This document shows, piece after piece, positions 28,541-39,967 of a DNA stretch of 64,000 nt. Within the stretch, counting starts at the first letter, position 1. The number at the start of each line of letters is the position of its first letter. The stretch lies in the NCBI RefSeq assembly GCF_900094595.1, contig NZ_FMAD01000001.1:186001-250000 (forward strand), in the 5' to 3' direction. A model generated the notes under the pieces. The model worked only from the letters and a program-made list of their open reading frames with translations. It did no database searches and was not told the DNA's origin. The translations under genes and the position numbers were made by a program. Origin of the DNA: Cupriavidus alkaliphilus. Lineage in GTDB: Bacteria; Pseudomonadota; Gammaproteobacteria; Burkholderiales; Burkholderiaceae.

Positions 28541-29971
28541 TTACTGCGTGCCGGCGCGCGCGGCGCTGAAGATCTTGCCGGGGTTCAGGATGTGGTTGGG
28601 GTCGAGCGCATCCTTGATCGCGCGCATCAGGTCCAGCGCGTCTTCGCCGTGCTCCGCCACCAGGAAGCGCTGCTTGTGCAGGCCCACGCCGTGCTCGCCG
28701 GTGCAGGTGCCGCCCATCGCCAGCGCGCGTTCGACGATGCGCTGGTTGATGGCCTCGGCCTCGGCCATTTCCTCAGGCCGGTCCGGGTCGACCAGGATCG
28801 CCACGTGGAAGTTGCCGTCGCCGACATGGCCGACGATGGGGCAGGGCAGCGCCGAGGCGTTCAGGTCCTTCTCGGTCTCGGTGACGCAGTCGGCCAGGCG
28901 CGAGATCGGCACGCACACGTCGGTGGTGACCGACTTGCAGCCCGGCTTGAGCTGGAGCATCGCAAAGTACGCGGTATGGCGCGCGTTCCACAGCCGGCTG
29001 CGGTCTTCCGGGCGCGTGGCCCACTCGAAGCCCTGGCCGCCGAATTCGGCGGTGATCTGCTGCACGGTCTCGGCCTGCTCGCGCACGCCGGCCTCGGTGC
29101 CGTGGAATTCGAAGAACAGGTGCGGGGTCTCGGGCAGGGTCAGGTTGTCGTGGCGGTTGATGGCGCGGATCGCCAGCGCATCGACGAATTCCACGCGCGC
29201 CACCGGCACGCCCAGCTGGATGGTCTGGATCACGGCCTGCACTGCGCTGCCCATGCTGGAAAAGGCGCATACCGCGGCGGAGATCGCCTCGGGCTGCGGG
29301 TACAGCCGCACCGTGACCTCGGTGATGATGCCGAGCGTGCCTTCGCTGCCGATGAAGAGCCGGGTCAGGTCATAACCGGCCGACGACTTGCGCGCCTGCG
29401 TGCCGGTGCGAATCACGCGGCCATCGGCGGTCACCACCGTCAGCGCCAGCACGTTTTCGCGCATGGTGCCGTAGCGCACCGCGTTGGTCCCCGACGCGCG
29501 CGTGGCGCACATGCCGCCCAGCGACGCGTCGGCGCCCGGGTCGATCGGGAAGAACAGGCCGGTGTCCTTGATCTCCTGGTTCAGCTGCTTGCGCGTGACG
29601 CCGGGCTGCACGGTCACGGTCAGGTCCTCGGGCTGCACCGCCAGCACCCGGTTCATCTGCGACAGGTCCAGGCTGATGCCGCCGGCCACCGCCAGCAGGT
29701 GGCCTTCCAGCGACGAGCCCGCGCCGTACGGGATCAGCGGCACGCCATGCTGGTTGCACAGGCGCGCGACCTCGGCCACCTCCTCGGTGCTGTGGGCAAA
29801 CACCACCGCATCGGGCAGCGCCGGCGGGAACGGCGACTCGTCGCGGCCATGGTGCTCGCGCACGCCGGCGGAGGTGGTGAAGCGCTCGCCGAAGCGTGCC
29901 GCGAGGGCGTCGGCCATGGCGGGCGGCAGCGGACGGCGGGCGAGGGAGGCGGACGACGTGGGGTGGTTCAT
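28541..29971 (-). CDS. FAD-linked D-2-hydroxyacid (D-lactate/glycolate-type) dehydrogenase
   Basis: 476 aa. FAD-binding part has VPLIPYGAGSSLEGHLLAVAGGISLDLSQMNRV and PGADASLGGMCATRASGTNAVRYG; the cap has GHVGDGNFHVAILVD and GGTCTGEHGVGLHKQRFL, with metal and substrate histidines. It resembles the LDHD group of D-lactate dehydrogenases rather than GlcD. It is a distant paralogue of glcD, 1.7 kb away. Two-hydroxyacid oxidation linked to quinones or a cytochrome is likely. Confidence 0.9.
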   Translation of the reverse strand: MNHPTSSASLARRPLPPAMADALAARFGERFTTSAGVREHHGRDESPFPPALPDAVVFAHSTEEVAEVARLCNQHGVPLIPYGAGSSLEGHLLAVAGGISLDLSQMNRVLAVQPEDLTVTVQPGVTRKQLNQEIKDTGLFFPIDPGADASLGGMCATRASGTNAVRYGTMRENVLALTVVTADGRVIRTGTQARKSSAGYDLTRLFIGSEGTLGIITEVTVRLYPQPEAISAAVCAFSSMGSAVQAVIQTIQLGVPVARVEFVDALAIRAINRHDNLTLPETPHLFFEFHGTEAGVREQAETVQQITAEFGGQGFEWATRPEDRSRLWNARHTAYFAMLQLKPGCKSVTTDVCVPISRLADCVTETEKDLNASALPCPIVGHVGDGNFHVAILVDPDRPEEMAEAEAINQRIVERALAMGGTCTGEHGVGLHKQRFLVAEHGEDALDLMRAIKDALDPNHILNPGKIFSAARAGTQ

Positions 29972-30253
29972 GCGGGGTCTCCGGCGGGTCGGTGCGGCCT
30001 CATGGATTGCGAGGCCGCCGAGGATGCCGGCGGCAGGCTGGGGCGCGACCCGGTTATCGAATGGACGAATGACTGCATTCTACGCCGCGCGGCGGCTGGT
30101 GCACCTTCCGGCGGCGAGCGCGCGGCCGATAGCCGCACAAGCGGATGACCGCGCCAGCCGCAGCCGGCGGATGCGGCGCGCATGGCTAAGTCAGCGGCTC
30201 TGGCGCGATAATGCGCCATTTCCCAACGACAAACCGCTGACAAGGAGACCGGC

Positions 30254-30814
30254 ATGGGCAACCGCCTGTCGAAGATCGCCACCCGCACCGGCGACGCCGG
30301 CACCACCGGCCTGGGCGACGGCAGCCGCACCGGCAAGGACAGCCTGCGCATCGCCGCGATCGGCGATGTCGATGAACTGAACTGCCACGTCGGCGTGCTG
30401 CTGACCGAAGACCTGCCCGCCGACGTGCGCGCCGCGCTGCTGCATATCCAGCACGACCTGTTCGACCTGGGCGGCGAGCTTTCCATCCCGGGCTACACGC
30501 TGCTCAAGCCCGAGCAGGTGGCTCAGCTCGACACCTGGCTGGCCGACTACAACGCCAACCTGCCGCGCCTGGCCGAGTTCATCCTGCCCGGCGGCAGCCG
30601 CGCCGCGGCGCAGGCCCACGTCTGCCGTACCGTGTGCCGGCGCGCCGAGCGCGCGCTGGTGGCGCTGGGCGCGGCCGAGGCGCTGAACGAGGCGCCGCGC
30701 CAGTACCTGAACCGGCTCTCGGACCTGATGTTCGTGCTGGCGCGAGTGCTGAACCGGGTGGGCGGCGGCTCGGACGTGCTGTGGCAGCGCGACCGCGATG
30801 CCGCGGAGAAGTAA
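30254..30814 (+). CDS. PduO-type cob(I)alamin adenosyltransferase
   Basis: 186 aa. The N-terminal ATP motif TRTGDAGTTGLGDGSR, then DVDELNCHVGVL, RAERALVAL and YLNRLSDLMFVLAR are the family signatures. It transfers the adenosyl group of ATP to cob(I)alamin, producing coenzyme B12 for enzymes such as methylmalonyl-CoA mutase. It stands alone upstream of dnaK. An 18-bp palindrome TGGCGC-GATAAT-GCGCCA (30201-30218) lies upstream and may include its -10 element. Confidence 0.95.
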   Translation: MGNRLSKIATRTGDAGTTGLGDGSRTGKDSLRIAAIGDVDELNCHVGVLLTEDLPADVRAALLHIQHDLFDLGGELSIPGYTLLKPEQVAQLDTWLADYNANLPRLAEFILPGGSRAAAQAHVCRTVCRRAERALVALGAAEALNEAPRQYLNRLSDLMFVLARVLNRVGGGSDVLWQRDRDAAEK

Positions 30815-30926
30815 TCCAAAAGCCACATAACGCAGCCCGCCAGCGCTGCCGGCTCAAGCCGCGGCAGCGCCTGCCGTTGAATGAGGGCAGAAACCGAGAA
30901 AATTACTCGGATTTGCCGGTTCTGCC

Positions 30927-30954
30927 CTTGAAAAGCCCCCGGACGGCCACATTT
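30927..30954 (+). promoter_or_regulatory. Sigma32 (heat-shock) promoter of dnaK
   Basis: CTTGAAA (30927-30933), 13 bases, CCACATTT (30947-30954). This matches the sigma32 consensus CTTGAAA-N11-16-CCCCATNT with a single mismatch and lies 56 bases before the dnaK start. Confidence 0.82.
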
Positions 30955-31010
30955 CGGCCTCAGGTTGAATTGCAGCCGCGCGGATAGCGCTGGCTCAAGA
31001 GGAGAGAATA

Positions 31011-32957
<1,947 letters not shown>

Positions 32958-33128
32958 TCGGGATACGCGGGCGGCGGTGCAGGCACTGGCCGGCGCCGCT
33001 CCCGCCCCGACGCCGGGCGACGGCCATCAGACCTGCGGGAAACCGCCGTCGGATGCCGCGCTCGGCTTTTTTGCTATTCGCCGGCCCGTGCCGCTTGCAC
33101 CCGCCGGCCAATGAGGTAGTGAGCCACC

Positions 33129-34262
33129 ATGGCAAAACGTGACTATTACGAAGTGCTCGGGGTAGGCAAGAACGCGAGCGAAGACGAAGTCAAGAAGGCT
33201 TATCGCAAGCTCGCGATGAAATACCACCCGGACCGCAATCCGGACAGCAAGGAATCCGAGGAAAAATTCAAGGAGGCCAAGGAGGCCTACGAGATGCTTT
33301 CCGATCCGGAGAAGAAGGCCGCGTATGACCAGTACGGCCATGCCGGCGTGGACCCGAACATGGCGGGCGGCTTCGGCGGCGCGCAGGGCTACGGCGGCTT
33401 TGCCGAGGCCTTCGGCGATATTTTCGGCGATATCTTCGGCCAGGGCGGCGCTCGCCGCGGCGGCGGGGGCCCGCAGGCCTATCGCGGCGCCGACCTGCGC
33501 TACAGCATGGAGATCTCGCTGGAGCAGGCCGCGCACGGCCACGAGGCGCAGATCCGCGTGCCGCACTGGGACGACTGCGACCACTGCCACGGCAACGGCG
33601 CCGAGCCTGGCTCGAGCGTGGAAACCTGCCCGACCTGCCACGGCGCCGGCCAGGTGCGCGTGTCGCAGGGCTTCTTCACCATGCAGCAGACCTGCCCGAA
33701 GTGCCACGGCAGCGGCAAGTTCATCCCCAAGCCCTGCACCAAGTGCCACGGCCAGGGCAAGCTGAAGTCGCAGAAGACGCTGGAAGTGAAGATCCCGGCC
33801 GGCATCGACGAAGGCATGCGCATCCGTTCGTCCGGCAACGGCGAGCCGGGCATCAACGGCGGCCCCCCGGGCGACCTGTACGTGGAAGTCCACATCAAGC
33901 CGCACGCGGTGTTCGAGCGTGACGGCGACGACCTGCACTGCCAGATGCCGATCTCGTTCGCCACCGCGGCGCTGGGCGGCGACCTGGAAGTGCCCACGCT
34001 GAGCGGCAAGGCCACCTTCCCGGTGCCTGAGGCGACCCAGTCCGGCAAGACCTTCCGGCTGCGCGGCAAGGGCATCAAGGGTGTGCGCTCCGGCTACCCG
34101 GGCGACCTCTACGTGCATGTGAACGTGGAGACGCCGGTCAAGCTGACCGAGGCGCAGAAGGAAATGCTGCGCCAGTTCGACCGCTCGGTGCATGAGGGCG
34201 GCTCGCGCCACAGCCCGCAGGAAACCTCGTGGCTGGACAAGGTGAAGAGCTTCTTCAGCTGA
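33129..34262 (+). CDS. dnaJ: DnaJ, Hsp40 co-chaperone
   Basis: 377 aa. J domain with HPD (KYHPDRNPD), a Gly/Phe-rich linker ([11 protein letters not shown]), and four CxxCxGxG zinc repeats: [32 protein letters not shown]. It stimulates the DnaK ATPase and delivers substrates. The 171-base dnaK-dnaJ gap contains a weak stem GCCG/CGGC with TTTTTT at 33067-33072, which could give partial termination and a lower DnaJ level. Confidence 0.99.
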   Translation: MAKRDYYEVLGVGKNASEDEVKKAYRKLAMKYHPDRNPDSKESEEKFKEAKEAYEMLSDPEKKAAYDQYGHAGVDPNMAGGFGGAQGYGGFAEAFGDIFGDIFGQGGARRGGGGPQAYRGADLRYSMEISLEQAAHGHEAQIRVPHWDDCDHCHGNGAEPGSSVETCPTCHGAGQVRVSQGFFTMQQTCPKCHGSGKFIPKPCTKCHGQGKLKSQKTLEVKIPAGIDEGMRIRSSGNGEPGINGGPPGDLYVEVHIKPHAVFERDGDDLHCQMPISFATAALGGDLEVPTLSGKATFPVPEATQSGKTFRLRGKGIKGVRSGYPGDLYVHVNVETPVKLTEAQKEMLRQFDRSVHEGGSRHSPQETSWLDKVKSFFS

Positions 34263-34279
34263 TCCGGCTTGCGGTATGG

Positions 34280-34316
34280 AACCGGCCACGCGCGAGCGTG
34301 GCCGGTTTTGTTTTTT
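34280..34316 (+). terminator. Intrinsic terminator of dnaJ
   Basis: 12-bp stem AACCGGCCACGC (34280-34291) and its complement (34296-34307), loop GCGA, then TTGTTTTTT. Confidence 0.9.
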
Positions 34317-34416
34317 GGCGCGGCGCTGGGCGAGAGGGGCGGGCGTCAGGGCCGGCGCTGGCGGCGACGACCAAGTTCCAAATATCCGCCCGGCCTGTCC
34401 CGCCGCGCGATAATGC

Positions 34417-36381
34417 ATGGCCGTCCCGCTGTTTTCCCCTGACGATTTTCCTGTGGTAGCAAGCATCCCGCCCCCGCCTTCACCCCCGGCCCCTCTCCCG
34501 CTCGCGGGAGAGGGGAGCACGCCCGCAGTGCGCGGGGACGTCTTCGTCCTGCTCGACGACGCTACCGCACCCGCCGGGCAAACCACGTCCCGCCTCTACA
34601 CCGGCCTGGTCCACGAAGACCGCCTATCCCCCGGCAGCGACATCGCCCGGCTCGACGCCATGCTCGCCGAAGGCTGGCGCCAGGGCTGGCACGCCACCTT
34701 GTTCGCGCCCTACGAATTCGGTGGGGCGCTGGTCGATGCCCCGGTGCATACGGGCAACGCCATGCCGTTCCACGACGGTGCGCTGCGCCTGCTGTGGTTC
34801 CGCGGGCTGCAACGGCTCGATGCCGCGGCGGTGGCGGCGTGGCTGCAAGCCCATGCGCAGCCGCGGCCAGCGGGCCTGATGCATATTGCTTCCGATACGT
34901 CCCGCGCGGCCTTCGACGACGCCATCGCGCGTATCCACCAGTGGATCGAGGCGGGCGACACGTATCAGGTCAATTACACCCAGCGCCTGCGCTGCGATGC
35001 CTTCGGCGATCCGGTGGCGCTGTACGCGGCGCTGCGTGCCGCGCAGCCGGTGCCGTATGGCGTGCTGGCCAGGCTGCCGGATGACGCCATGGTGCTGTCG
35101 CTGTCGCCGGAGCTGTTCGTGCGCCACGATGGCCAGGGCCATCTGCTGACCCGGCCGATGAAGGGCACCGCGCCGCGCGCCGGCGACGCCGCGCGCGATG
35201 CGCAGGCCGCCGCGGCGCTGGCCGCCGACGCCAAGAACCGGGCCGAGAATGTGATGATCGTCGACCTGCTGCGCAACGACCTGGGCCGCATCGCGCAGCC
35301 GGGCAGCGTGGCGGTGCCGGAGCGCTTTGCGGTGCAGCCGTTCGGCGCGGTGCTGCAAATGACTTCGACCGTGACGGCGACGGCGCGGCCCGGCACCGGC
35401 TTCGGCGCGCTGATGGCGGCGCTGTTCCCGTGCGGCTCGATCACCGGCGCGCCCAAGCGGCGCACCATGCAGATCATCACCGAGCTCGAGCACGCGCCGC
35501 GCGGGCTCTACACCGGCGCGATCGGCTGGATCGAGGCGCCGTCCGGGGCCGCGATGGCCGGCCCGTTCGCGCTGTCGGTGGCGATCCGCACGCTGGTGCT
35601 GGCGCCGCCCGCGGCCAGTGCGCTGCGCGCCGGCGAGATGGGGGTGGGCGGCGGCATCGTCCATGACAGCGTGGCGGCGGAGGAATTCGCCGAATGCGGC
35701 TGGAAGGCGCGCTTCCTGACCCGGCACGATCCCGGCTTTACGTTGTTCGAGACCCTGCGCGTGCAAGACGGGGCGTGTCCGCACCTGGCGCGGCACCTGG
35801 CGCGCATTGGGGCATCGGCGCAGGCGTTCGGCTTTGCCTTCGACGCCGATGCCGCGCGCGACGCGGTGGCCGCGCAGGCGGCACGACTCGGGGCGGGCAC
35901 CTGGCGCCTGCGCCTCAGCGTCGACAAGTCCGGCACGCTGGCGTTTGCCAGCGGCGCGCTGGCGCCGTTGCCGGCGGGGCCGGTCGGTGTCGACCTGGCG
36001 CCGGACCCGCTGCCGCCTGCCGACCCGCTGCGCCGCCACAAGACCAGTGCGCGCGCGGTCTTCGATGCCGGCTGGCAGGCCGCCGAGCGCGCCGGCGGCT
36101 TCGACCGGCTGTTTTTCAACGCGCGTGGCGAACTGCTCGAGGGCGGGCGCAGCTCCGTGTTCGTGCGCATCGACGGCCGCTGGCTGACGCCGCCGCTGTC
36201 GGCCGACATCCTGCCGGGCGTGATGCGGGCGGTGGTGCTGGAGGCGGGCGGCGCGGCGCTGGGCGCGCCGGGCGAGCCGGTCGAAGAAGCGGTGATCACG
36301 CGCGCGATGCTGGCGCACGCCGAGGCCATCGTGCTGGTCAACGCCTTGCGCGGCGTGATGCCGGCGACGTTGACGGCCTGA
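34417..36381 (+). CDS. pabB: PabB-PabC fusion: aminodeoxychorismate synthase component I / 4-amino-4-deoxychorismate lyase
   Basis: 654 aa from ATG 34417. The PabB part (about 45-440) has RPMKGTAPR with K249 (the ADC-synthase PIKGT lysine), ENVMIVDLLRNDLGR and CGSITGAPKRRTMQII. The PabC part (about 445-654) is a fold-IV PLP enzyme with lysine K542 in RRHKTSAR. Together with a separate PabA glutaminase they make p-aminobenzoate for folate. The first 40 residues are Pro-rich and A25-G33 (APLPLAGEG) is encoded by a REP palindrome. GTG 34528, just after the palindrome and at VRGDVFVLLDD, is a credible alternative start. Confidence 0.93.
   Translation: MAVPLFSPDDFPVVASIPPPPSPPAPLPLAGEGSTPAVRGDVFVLLDDATAPAGQTTSRLYTGLVHEDRLSPGSDIARLDAMLAEGWRQGWHATLFAPYEFGGALVDAPVHTGNAMPFHDGALRLLWFRGLQRLDAAAVAAWLQAHAQPRPAGLMHIASDTSRAAFDDAIARIHQWIEAGDTYQVNYTQRLRCDAFGDPVALYAALRAAQPVPYGVLARLPDDAMVLSLSPELFVRHDGQGHLLTRPMKGTAPRAGDAARDAQAAAALAADAKNRAENVMIVDLLRNDLGRIAQPGSVAVPERFAVQPFGAVLQMTSTVTATARPGTGFGALMAALFPCGSITGAPKRRTMQIITELEHAPRGLYTGAIGWIEAPSGAAMAGPFALSVAIRTLVLAPPAASALRAGEMGVGGGIVHDSVAAEEFAECGWKARFLTRHDPGFTLFETLRVQDGACPHLARHLARIGASAQAFGFAFDADAARDAVAAQAARLGAGTWRLRLSVDKSGTLAFASGALAPLPAGPVGVDLAPDPLPPADPLRRHKTSARAVFDAGWQAAERAGGFDRLFFNARGELLEGGRSSVFVRIDGRWLTPPLSADILPGVMRAVVLEAGGAALGAPGEPVEEAVITRAMLAHAEAIVLVNALRGVMPATLTA
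34490..34515. repeat. REP-like palindrome, copy 3, inside the 5' part of pabBC
   Basis: Arms CCCCTCTCCCGC (34490-34501) and GCGGGAGAGGGG (34504-34515) around TC, identical in both arms to copy 2. In the pabBC frame it reads APLPLAGEG. Its right arm ends GAGGGGAG ten bases before GTG 34528 and may act as a ribosome-binding site. Confidence 0.8.
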
Positions 36382-36389
36382 GCCGGTGG

Positions 36390-37102
<713 letters not shown>

Positions 37103-37106
<4 letters not shown>

Positions 37107-37801
37107 CGGCGAAAGCCTCCGGCACCCTGCAGCCAGGCCATGCCGATATTGACCAGCAGCGCCAGCGCCACCAGCACCATGCCCAGCGCAATGCCCTGCG
37201 CGAATTCGCCCTTGCTGGTTTCCAGCGCGATGGCCGTGGTGATGGTGCGGGTCGAGCCTTCGATATTGCCGCCGATCATCAGCGCCGAGCCCACCTCGGC
37301 AATGACCCGGCCAAAGCCGGCGACCACCGCCGCCATCAGCCCGAAGCGCAGTTCGCGCAGCACCGTCAGGAAGGTGCGCCAGCGGCCGGCGCCCAGCACC
37401 CAGGCGGTTTCGCGCAGGCGCACGTCGGCACCCTGCAGCGTCGACAGGGCAAAGGCCAGCACCACCGGGAAGCCGATCACGGCCTGCCCCAGCACCATGC
37501 CCGAAGGAGTAAAAAGCAAATGCAGGCTGCCCAGCGGCCCCTGGCGCGTCAGCAGCAGGTAGAGGATCAGCCCGACCAGCACGGTCGGGAACGACAAAAA
37601 GGCCTGCGCCACCACCACCACCGCGCGCCGGCCCGGGAACTGCCGCGTGGCGATCAGCCAGGCCGCGGCGATGGCCGGCACGGTGGCGATGGCCAGGCCC
37701 AGCACCGCCACCACCAGCGAGGTCCAGACGATGAACCACAGCCCGGCGTCGCCGCTCGCCAGCAGGCGGAAGGCGTCGGCGGTGGCGGTGCCGATCTCCA
37801 C
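37103..37801 (-). CDS. tupB: ABC transporter permease, tungstate (TupB) type
   Basis: 232 aa with about five to six membrane segments and the EAA loop RETAWVLGAGRWRTFLTVLRELRFGL. GFGRVIAEVGSALMIGGNIEGSTRTITTAIALETSKGEF is strongly like TupB/WtpB. Stop overlaps the tupC start. The gene begins four bases after the panB stop, although pantothenate synthesis is unrelated. Without TupA here, the soluble component must be elsewhere. Confidence 0.83.
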
Positions 37802-37805
37802 CGCG

Positions 37806-38627
37806 TCAGGCGGAGAAGGTGTGCTCGACGGCGGGGAAGCTGCCGTCCTTGACGGCGGCCACGTAGGCGCGCACCGCGGCCTCGATCGAGGGCTGGCCGT
37901 CCATGAAGTTGCGCACGAACTTGGCCTTGCGGCCGGGGTAGATGTTGAGCATGTCCTGCAGCACCAGCACCTGGCCCGTGCAGTCTGCGCCGGCGCCGAT
38001 GCCGATGGTGGGCACCGCCAGCGACTGCGTGATCTCGCCGGCCAGCGCGGCCGGCACCGCTTCCATCAGCACCACCTGGGCACCGGCGGCCTGCAGCGCC
38101 AGCGCATCGCGCCTGAGCTGGGCCGCGCCGGCGTCGGTCTTGCCCTGCACCTTGAAGCCGCCCAGCGCGTGCACCGACTGCGGCGTCAGGCCGATATGCG
38201 CGCACACCGGGATGCTGCGCTCGACCAGGAATTTCACGATCGGCGCGAGCCAGTCGCCGCCTTCGAGCTTGACCATCTGCGCGCCGGCCTTCATCAGCGT
38301 GACGGCGCTGGCGAACGCGGCTTCCGGGGTCGGATAGGTGCCGAACGGCAGGTCCGTCAGCAGCAGCGCGGTCTGGTTGCCGCGCGCGGCGCATTCGGTG
38401 TGGTAGGCCATCTGTTCCAGCGTGACCGGCAGCGTGGTCTGCTGGCCCTGCATCACATTGCCCAGCGAATCGCCCACCAGGATCATCTCGACGCCGCAAT
38501 AGTCGAGCAGCGCGGCGAAGCTGGAGTCGTACGCGGTCAGCATGGCGATTTTCTCGCCGGCGTCACGCATCGCCTGCAGTTTGGGAATCGTGATGGTCTT
38601 GCGGGAGGGATCGAGGAGGTAGCTCAT
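37806..38627 (-). CDS. panB: 3-methyl-2-oxobutanoate hydroxymethyltransferase
   Basis: 273 aa from [18 protein letters not shown]; a GTG 17 codons upstream gives a non-conserved leader and is not preferred. It makes ketopantoate for pantothenate and CoA. Signatures: [50 protein letters not shown] and [23 protein letters not shown]. Confidence 0.97.
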   Translation of the reverse strand: MSYLLDPSRKTITIPKLQAMRDAGEKIAMLTAYDSSFAALLDYCGVEMILVGDSLGNVMQGQQTTLPVTLEQMAYHTECAARGNQTALLLTDLPFGTYPTPEAAFASAVTLMKAGAQMVKLEGGDWLAPIVKFLVERSIPVCAHIGLTPQSVHALGGFKVQGKTDAGAAQLRRDALALQAAGAQVVLMEAVPAALAGEITQSLAVPTIGIGAGADCTGQVLVLQDMLNIYPGRKAKFVRNFMDGQPSIEAAVRAYVAAVKDGSFPAVEHTFSA

Positions 38628-38729
38628 GGCAGTGCCCGTGTAGGACGGCCTTGCCGGTGCCGGGAGGGCTGCCCGCACGGCAACGACAGCCGTCGTTATT
38701 GTGTTGTGTCTGGCAGGCGAGGGTGCCTG

Positions 38730-39371
38730 TCAGGGCGCGGCGAGATTGAGAAAGGCCTTGCGGCCGCGCATGTTTTCGATGCGCGACAGTAGTGTACGGA
38801 AATCGTCGTCATTGTCCACCGGATTGAAGTGGGCGGTGTCGACCACCAGCACCGGGGCGTCGTCGTAGCGGTGGAACAGTTCGCCATAGGCGCCGGCCAG
38901 GCGCTGCAGGTAGTGTTCATCGATGCCGGCCTCGCCCGGCTCGCCGCGGCGCACGATGCGCTCGCGCAGCAGCGACGGCGTCGCCTGCAGCACGATCACC
39001 AGGTCGGCGCGTTGCGGCGGCAGCGCCAGCCGCGCGGCAATGGCGTCGTAGAGCGCCAGTTCGTCCTCGGACAGGGTCAGCGCGGCGTGCAGGCGGTCTT
39101 TGGCGATCAGGAAGTTGCTGACCATGCGCTGGCCGGCGGCGACTCCGGCCTGCCACTGCTTCAGCAGCACCGCGCGCTGGGTCAGGCACCACAGCTGCAG
39201 CGCCAGCGCGTGGCGCGCGGGGTCGCGGTAGAACGGCTCGAGGAACGGGCTGCGGCGGGCGTTGTCGGGCAGTTCCTGGGCCTGCAGCGTGCGCGCCAGG
39301 CGCTGCGCCAGCGAGGTCTTGCCGGATCCGACGGGGCCTTCGACGACAATGCGGCGCAGGTGATCGAGCAT
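38730..39371 (-). CDS. Deoxynucleoside kinase-family protein
   Basis: 213 aa from MLDHLRRIVVEGPVGSGKTSLAQRLA; the longer frame overlaps folK and is noise. P-loop GPVGSGKTS, FLEPFYRDPARHALALQLWCLTQR, an ERI/DRS-type region (LIAKDRLHAALTLSEDELALY) and a lid with RERIVRRGEPGE are those of deoxyadenosine/deoxyguanosine kinases. It likely salvages purine deoxynucleosides. In Burkholderiales it commonly sits between folK and panB, as here. Confidence 0.9.
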   Translation of the reverse strand: MLDHLRRIVVEGPVGSGKTSLAQRLARTLQAQELPDNARRSPFLEPFYRDPARHALALQLWCLTQRAVLLKQWQAGVAAGQRMVSNFLIAKDRLHAALTLSEDELALYDAIAARLALPPQRADLVIVLQATPSLLRERIVRRGEPGEAGIDEHYLQRLAGAYGELFHRYDDAPVLVVDTAHFNPVDNDDDFRTLLSRIENMRGRKAFLNLAAP

Positions 39372-39427
39372 GGCGCTCCGGGCGTCAGTGAGGGGGATGG
39401 CAGCGCCGCGGGCGCCGCCGGGCGGGT

Positions 39428-39967
39428 TCAGCCGGGCGTGCCGCCATGGTCCGGCTCGCCGGCCGCGGCCTGCATGCGCATGCACTTGCAGGTGGAGACC
39501 TTCTCGATGCGCTGCGCGCCCACGCCGGCCAGGTAGTCGGCCGCGCGGCCGCGCCCCGGGATCGCCAGCGCCGCGTCCAGCTCCAGCAGCGGCACCAGCG
39601 TGAAGGCGCGCTCGGTCAGGCGCGGGTGCGGCACGGTCAGGTGCTCGTGGTCGTGCTGTTCGTCGCCGAACAGCAGCAGGTCCAGGTCGAGCGTGCGCGG
39701 CGCGTTGCGGAACGGGCGCTCGCGGCCGAACTGGTCTTCGATGTGGTGGCAGATGCGCAGCAGCTGCGACGCGGTGAACGAGGTCTGCACCTTGACCACC
39801 GCGTTGTAGTAGTCGTCGCCGCCGGCATCGACCGGCGCGGTGCGATAGAGCGAGGAGCGCGCCAGCACCGTGATGCCGACCTGCTGGGCCAGGCACACGA
39901 TGGCGTCCTTGATGGCCTGGCGGGCATCGCCAAGATTTGCGCCGATGCCGATGAAGGCGAGAGTCAT
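39428..39967 (-). CDS. folK: 2-amino-4-hydroxy-6-hydroxymethyldihydropteridine pyrophosphokinase
   Basis: 179 aa. HPPK signatures: FIGIGANLGDARQAI, SSLYRTAPVD, DYYNAVVKVQT, RNAPRTLDLDLLLFGD (Mg-binding DLD) and HPRLTERAFTLVPLLELD. It pyrophosphorylates the pterin for folate synthesis. It starts directly after the pcnB stop, so the two are co-transcribed. The C-terminal 25 residues (STCKCMRMQ...) extend past the usual fold. Confidence 0.96.
   Translation of the reverse strand: MTLAFIGIGANLGDARQAIKDAIVCLAQQVGITVLARSSLYRTAPVDAGGDDYYNAVVKVQTSFTASQLLRICHHIEDQFGRERPFRNAPRTLDLDLLLFGDEQHDHEHLTVPHPRLTERAFTLVPLLELDAALAIPGRGRAADYLAGVGAQRIEKVSTCKCMRMQAAAGEPDHGGTPG

Noticed and set aside
27131-30148. A 1005-codon plus-strand open frame
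   Set aside because: It lies opposite the GNAT, LysR and dehydrogenase genes, all of which have clear family motifs on the minus strand.
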